DNA of 8,495 bases, taken from assembly GCA_900316925.1 (NCBI GenBank), contig ONEU01000009.1:1-8495 (forward strand), in the 5' to 3' direction. A program made the translations under genes and the position numbers. Each line of letters opens with the position of its first letter. The stretch's first letter is position 1. This document shows positions 5,059 to 8,495 of the stretch, piece after piece. The notes under the pieces were generated by a model, which searched no databases, was not told the origin of the DNA, and saw nothing but the letters and a program-made list of their open reading frames with translations. This DNA is from an uncultured Eubacteriales bacterium. GTDB taxonomy: Bacteria; Bacillota; Clostridia; Oscillospirales; Acutalibacteraceae.

Positions 5059-7284
5059 TTACCTGCCGAGATAATCAAAATCTGCGGCGGTCAGTATTTT
5101 TCCGTATTTCAGGAAATTCAGCTTGATGGCCTCAATGATGTGACTGTTTCTGATGCCGGCACCATCCGAGGCTGCAAGATAGGCCGCATTTGTGAGTATC
5201 TCCTTGATGTTGCTGCCGGAAAGCTCAAACCGATCCGCATAAAATTCAAAATCGAGAGCTTCGTCGATCCGGGCGCTCTTGGGCAGTATCGTCTTCCACA
5301 GCCTGAGCCGTACATTCTTGTCCGGAAATACAAAATTTATCATAAACTTGATCCTTCTCTTGAAGGCGTCATCAATATTATTGACATAGTTGGTGGCAAG
5401 TATCGTGATGCCCTCGTGATCTTCAAGCTTCTGCAGCAGGAAGGCCGTGTCCGCATTGGCGTAGCGGTCGTTTGAATCCTTGACCTCAGAACGCTTGGCA
5501 AACATGGAATCAGCCTCGTCAAAGAAGAGCATCGCATTGATGTTCTTTGCCTTTTCAAAAAGAGCGCTGATGTTCTTCTGGGTCTCGCCGATATACTTGC
5601 TTGTAAGCTGAGAAAGATCGATCCTGTATAGATCCAGTCCCAGTTCATTGGCCATGACCTGAACAGCCATGGTCTTTCCGGTACCGGGAGAGCCGTAAAA
5701 CAGGGCGCACAGGCCTCTGCCGTAGGGCGATTTCTTTCTGAAACCCCAGTCCTCATTCACCACGCTGCGGTACCTGACCTGGTCACAGATGATCTTCATC
5801 TGGCGCTTCTGCTCCTGCCCCACCACAAGATCATCCCAGGTGAAAACGGCGTTGATGGGAGAGGCAAGGGTACCGAGCTGGTTCTTGGAGTGCTGTCGTA
5901 CCGCCTCTGTCACAATATTGTCGGATACAGGCTCCCTCTTGGCGGAGGACATCTCAAGTGCGGTAGCCGCTGCTCTTTTGATGGAGCGCGGCGTGAGAAT
6001 ATATTTGTTGGAGTAAGACAAAACATTGATCTTATCTCCCGGAAGATATTTTTTCCAGAACCGGATACGTTCATTTGCGGTAAGCATGGGAAGTTCTATG
6101 GAAAGCTGTTCGGCAGGGGTGTCGTCAAAGGAGCTGTCCTTTCCGGGCGTGAGCCAGAAAACGAACCGGAACAGCCGTGAGATCGCTCCAGCCGCATCAC
6201 ATACCTTTTCGGCAAGCTGGCTTTTTCTCTGTGAACCGTCGTCGGAGGTTTCTGTCAGCGGAACGTCCATCACAAAACAGGGCGCCGCACCCATCAGCAT
6301 GGTCTCGCAGTAGATCATGTCGAGATATTTTTCAAGCTCCTGATAATTCTTGCGTATCAGGGTATCCAGATCAATCCGGAGTATCCTCATGCCGAACTGT
6401 GAAACCGCCCTGTAGGCAGTATAGCCTCTTCCGATTCCCTTGGGGCCGTAGAGGTTCAGCACATAGCAGCCCTTATCCTTGAACGCCTTCATACAATAGA
6501 CGGCAGCGGCTCTGTCCGCAGCCTCGTCCCTTATCGGAAGATATTCCTCCTCCGCATATTCCTCCGGAACCGTGCAAAAGCTCAGAAGACTTCTGTCGAT
6601 GCTGTTTTTTCCAAGCAGATAGGCTGCCACACGTCTTGACAGCACCAGCCGTTCCGAAGTCTCGGTACGGTCGCGCTTTTTCAGCTCCTTTGTACAGAGA
6701 AACCGCATGAACGCGGATGTACCGGAAAGAAGTCCCGCACTCCCGGCATCGGAGCCGGAGAGCGCTTCATACATTCTGATTGCCAACCACTTCGTTGCAT
6801 ACATATCCGAGGAATTATTATGGAGGAACGTGTAGATACCCTCGTATTTTCTATCATACTCTGCCGACAGCGCAAGGAGCATACAGAAGCTCTCAAAATC
6901 ATCCAGCTCGAATTTTGCCCGGATGATCTCAAAGGACGGCAAAAAATCTTTTGCAATGCTTCTGTGCAGGCGCTCCTGGATATGCGTGACCGCAAGGTAG
7001 AGCTGCTCTTTTACCTGCTCAGATACAGGTTCTATCTCCCTTCTCTGCCTGCCTGCCAAAAGCAGTCCCCCGACATCCCGTGATGAGACCGAAAGATCTC
7101 TCAGCGTTCCCGTCCGCAGGTCGCTGGGGATCTCTTCTACCTCATTGCTCTTCGCTCCGACGATGACTGTAAAGCACATATCAAGAAGTGAAAACAGGTC
7201 TCTCAGGTGTTCTGCGCTGTTTTTGTAGGGTCTGAACTGCTCAGAAAAATGGAAAAATGATTGATAAAGATCCTCTGCTTCCAT
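5059..7284 (-). CDS. AAA+ ATPase with degenerate central and intact C-terminal ATPase module
   Basis: 741 residues from ATG 7284 behind AAAGGAG. The C-terminal module (about 475-741) has every classical AAA+ element: Walker A GSPGTGKT (531-538), pore-loop-like SKYIGE (562-567), Walker B MLFFDEAD (585-592), sensor 1 ILATN (628-632), an arginine pair in FKRRI (641-645) and a sensor 2 region at GSNIKEI (690-696). The central part (about 255-440) looks like a second AAA+ core gone inactive: its P-loop is GPKGIGRG (280-287), lacking the Lys-Thr/Ser, and the Walker B counterpart CFVMDVP lacks the catalytic Glu. Residues 1-250 are helical with no recognised motif. The layout, with a helical N-region, a dead AAA and an active Cdc48/FtsH-like AAA, resembles the ATPases of extracellular contractile injection clusters (Afp15/Pvc15 type). 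The likely role is ATP-driven remodelling or loading of proteins, probably with the chaperone-like genes just downstream. The ATPase call is firm; the system is inferred. Confidence 0.93.
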   Translation of the reverse strand: MEAEDLYQSFFHFSEQFRPYKNSAEHLRDLFSLLDMCFTVIVGAKSNEVEEIPSDLRTGTLRDLSVSSRDVGGLLLAGRQRREIEPVSEQVKEQLYLAVTHIQERLHRSIAKDFLPSFEIIRAKFELDDFESFCMLLALSAEYDRKYEGIYTFLHNNSSDMYATKWLAIRMYEALSGSDAGSAGLLSGTSAFMRFLCTKELKKRDRTETSERLVLSRRVAAYLLGKNSIDRSLLSFCTVPEEYAEEEYLPIRDEAADRAAAVYCMKAFKDKGCYVLNLYGPKGIGRGYTAYRAVSQFGMRILRIDLDTLIRKNYQELEKYLDMIYCETMLMGAAPCFVMDVPLTETSDDGSQRKSQLAEKVCDAAGAISRLFRFVFWLTPGKDSSFDDTPAEQLSIELPMLTANERIRFWKKYLPGDKINVLSYSNKYILTPRSIKRAAATALEMSSAKREPVSDNIVTEAVRQHSKNQLGTLASPINAVFTWDDLVVGQEQKRQMKIICDQVRYRSVVNEDWGFRKKSPYGRGLCALFYGSPGTGKTMAVQVMANELGLDLYRIDLSQLTSKYIGETQKNISALFEKAKNINAMLFFDEADSMFAKRSEVKDSNDRYANADTAFLLQKLEDHEGITILATNYVNNIDDAFKRRIKFMINFVFPDKNVRLRLWKTILPKSARIDEALDFEFYADRFELSGSNIKEILTNAAYLAASDGAGIRNSHIIEAIKLNFLKYGKILTAADFDYLGR

Positions 7285-7299
7285 TGTATCTCCTTTCTG

Positions 7300-8495
7300 T
7301 CATCCGAAATAGCGGAATCCAAGTATGGTAGTGTCAAGCTCAATGGCTCTGTCCTGTCTGAACTGTTCAAGCCTTTCTTCAAGTCCGCCTATAATATCGT
7401 TAAGATAATACTGTGTGGAGGATAGCCTGTTTACCTCCTCCACAAGTCTCTGACCGGTAAAGATCTCGCCGCCCCTGTTTCGCATCTCGGAAACACCGTG
7501 AGAGGTGATAATCAGCGAATTTCCCTGCTGAAGCTGTACGGTCTTCTGCGTGAAGGATACGCCTCTCATCTCGCCGAGGTTGAACTGCATCGTTTCCTCC
7601 TCTGCCTGATACGGTTCTCCGGCGATCTTCAGGATCATCGGGGGCATCCCGGCATTGATGTATTTCATCATGCCGTCCGACAGATCAATTTCGATAATCA
7701 TCGCACAAACCGTCATGTTCCTGTCGTTCCGTTCAAAGCTGCAGAGCTGGTCGTTTGTTTCCGCAGCTATCCTGCAGGGGGGCACGTCCATTTCGGCAAG
7801 GCAGTGGATACTTTCGGCAGCAAGCATCGACATCAGGATGGATGGGAGCGTCTTCCCCACAGATTCACCCAGGACAATGAAAAGATGGTCGTTGCCGGTC
7901 AGATAGTAATTGCAGAAGCTGCAGTTGTTGTATACCGTATTTTTCAGACTTGCGTAAAGCTCAAAGTCCTTCCTTTCCGGAAAGGCCGGATAGGTGCTCT
8001 CCGCAGAGAGTGCCGATCGTATCGTACCTGACACATCAAGCTCCGTTCTCATACGTTCCTGGGTCATAGCCGCCTGTTCAAGATCGTGGGTTTTTTTGAT
8101 GATAGATTCCGCCATACTGTTGAAGTTGTCGGTCATCTGCTCTATTTCATCACGGGTGTGGATCTCGGTGACAGGAGTGTAGTGGTATTCGTTTCCGCCG
8201 GAAACAAAGGTATTCATGCTTTTTGACAGCAGCTTCACAGGCCTGATGATCGTCCGCCGGATGAACAACAGGTTGACGATTGCGAAAATGACGATCACGG
8301 AGGCAAACAGCAGCACCATGCCCAGGGAAACATTCACGGCAGAATAGGTAATGGTAATCATCGGAATCGTAAGACCTACCACCGCATAGACGTCTCCGTT
8401 ATCAAGCTTCATCGGCACGACTGCAAGCAGCATGGGACTTCTGCCATTCGGCGCGTAATTCTCACAGAACTGTGGTTCTTTTGTCTGATACGCCT
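7300..8495 (-). CDS. HAMP-SpoIIE/PP2C-like membrane protein, N-terminus outside window; probable pseudophosphatase
   Basis: The frame is open through the right edge, so 397 C-terminal residues are present and the true start is outside; ATG 8433 is internal. Residues 1-50 of the fragment look like the end of an extracytoplasmic sensor domain. A transmembrane helix (about 56-78) follows, then a HAMP domain (79-132, with the IIRPVKLL and DEIEQMTDNFNSMAESI signatures), a coiled-coil linker (133-160) and a PP2C/SpoIIE domain (176-395). In active members of this family GGDFYD, DVSGKG, TDG and DD supply metal-binding aspartates. Here the same places read NNCSFC (189-194), ESVGKT (210-215), SHG (331-333) and LDT (386-388), so most of those aspartates are gone. 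The fold landmarks NAGMPP (280-285) and HGVSEM (332-337) remain. It stops 15 nt before the ATPase start, so it probably senses an external signal for this operon. Whether it binds a partner rather than dephosphorylating one is inference. Confidence 0.88.
   Translation of the reverse strand, partial: AYQTKEPQFCENYAPNGRSPMLLAVVPMKLDNGDVYAVVGLTIPMITITYSAVNVSLGMVLLFASVIVIFAIVNLLFIRRTIIRPVKLLSKSMNTFVSGGNEYHYTPVTEIHTRDEIEQMTDNFNSMAESIIKKTHDLEQAAMTQERMRTELDVSGTIRSALSAESTYPAFPERKDFELYASLKNTVYNNCSFCNYYLTGNDHLFIVLGESVGKTLPSILMSMLAAESIHCLAEMDVPPCRIAAETNDQLCSFERNDRNMTVCAMIIEIDLSDGMMKYINAGMPPMILKIAGEPYQAEEETMQFNLGEMRGVSFTQKTVQLQQGNSLIITSHGVSEMRNRGGEIFTGQRLVEEVNRLSSTQYYLNDIIGGLEERLEQFRQDRAIELDTTILGFRYFG

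Noticed and set aside
5040..5078. ATG 5078 as start of the first chaperone-like gene
   Set aside because: It would overlap the ATPase end and put the CGGAGGG site at 5051-5057 inside the coding sequence; ATG 5042 is correctly spaced from that site.

Overview
The window reads as part of one operon from a Gram-positive, anaerobic Clostridia-type bacterium (possibly Ruminococcaceae/Oscillospiraceae or Lachnospiraceae). The taxon is inferred from strong AGGAGG ribosome binding sites, moderate GC and gene style, so it is weakly supported. All genes lie on the minus strand, so transcription runs from the right edge to the left. Gaps are about 10 to 55 nt, and I see no convincing terminator or internal promoter.

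In order of transcription: (1) 8495-7300, the C-terminal 397 residues of a membrane sensor with a transmembrane helix, a HAMP domain and a SpoIIE/PP2C-like domain whose usual metal-binding aspartates are mostly replaced, so it looks like a pseudophosphatase. (2) 7284-5059, a 741-residue AAA+ ATPase with an intact C-terminal ATPase module and a degenerate central one, a layout like the ATPases of extracellular contractile injection systems. (3) and (4) 5042-4539 and 4528-4037, two small acidic proteins related to each other and resembling the YbjN/CesT (type III secretion chaperone-like) fold. (5) and (6) 3983-2004 and 1958-73, two large paralogous proteins with acidic, repeat-built disordered N-termini, several glycine-rich hydrophobic segments and a well conserved C-terminal domain. 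(7) 14-1, the first codons of a further gene that leaves the window.

The last large gene is out of frame in this sequence. Its well-supported start (ATG at 1958 behind AGGAGG) is followed by a run of 16 A, and only runs of 14, 17 or 20 A would join the start to the long downstream frame. This may be a phase-variable ON/OFF switch, a transcriptional slippage site or a homopolymer sequencing error. The coding DNA just after it holds a 36-bp tandem duplication and a 13-unit, 15-bp repeat.

Working model (inference): a sensor, an unfoldase-type ATPase, a pair of chaperone-like proteins and a pair of membrane-active or exported cargo-like proteins act together, with the second cargo protein under slippage control. 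No structural injection-system gene (sheath, tube, baseplate) lies in the window, so the link to such a system is a hypothesis.
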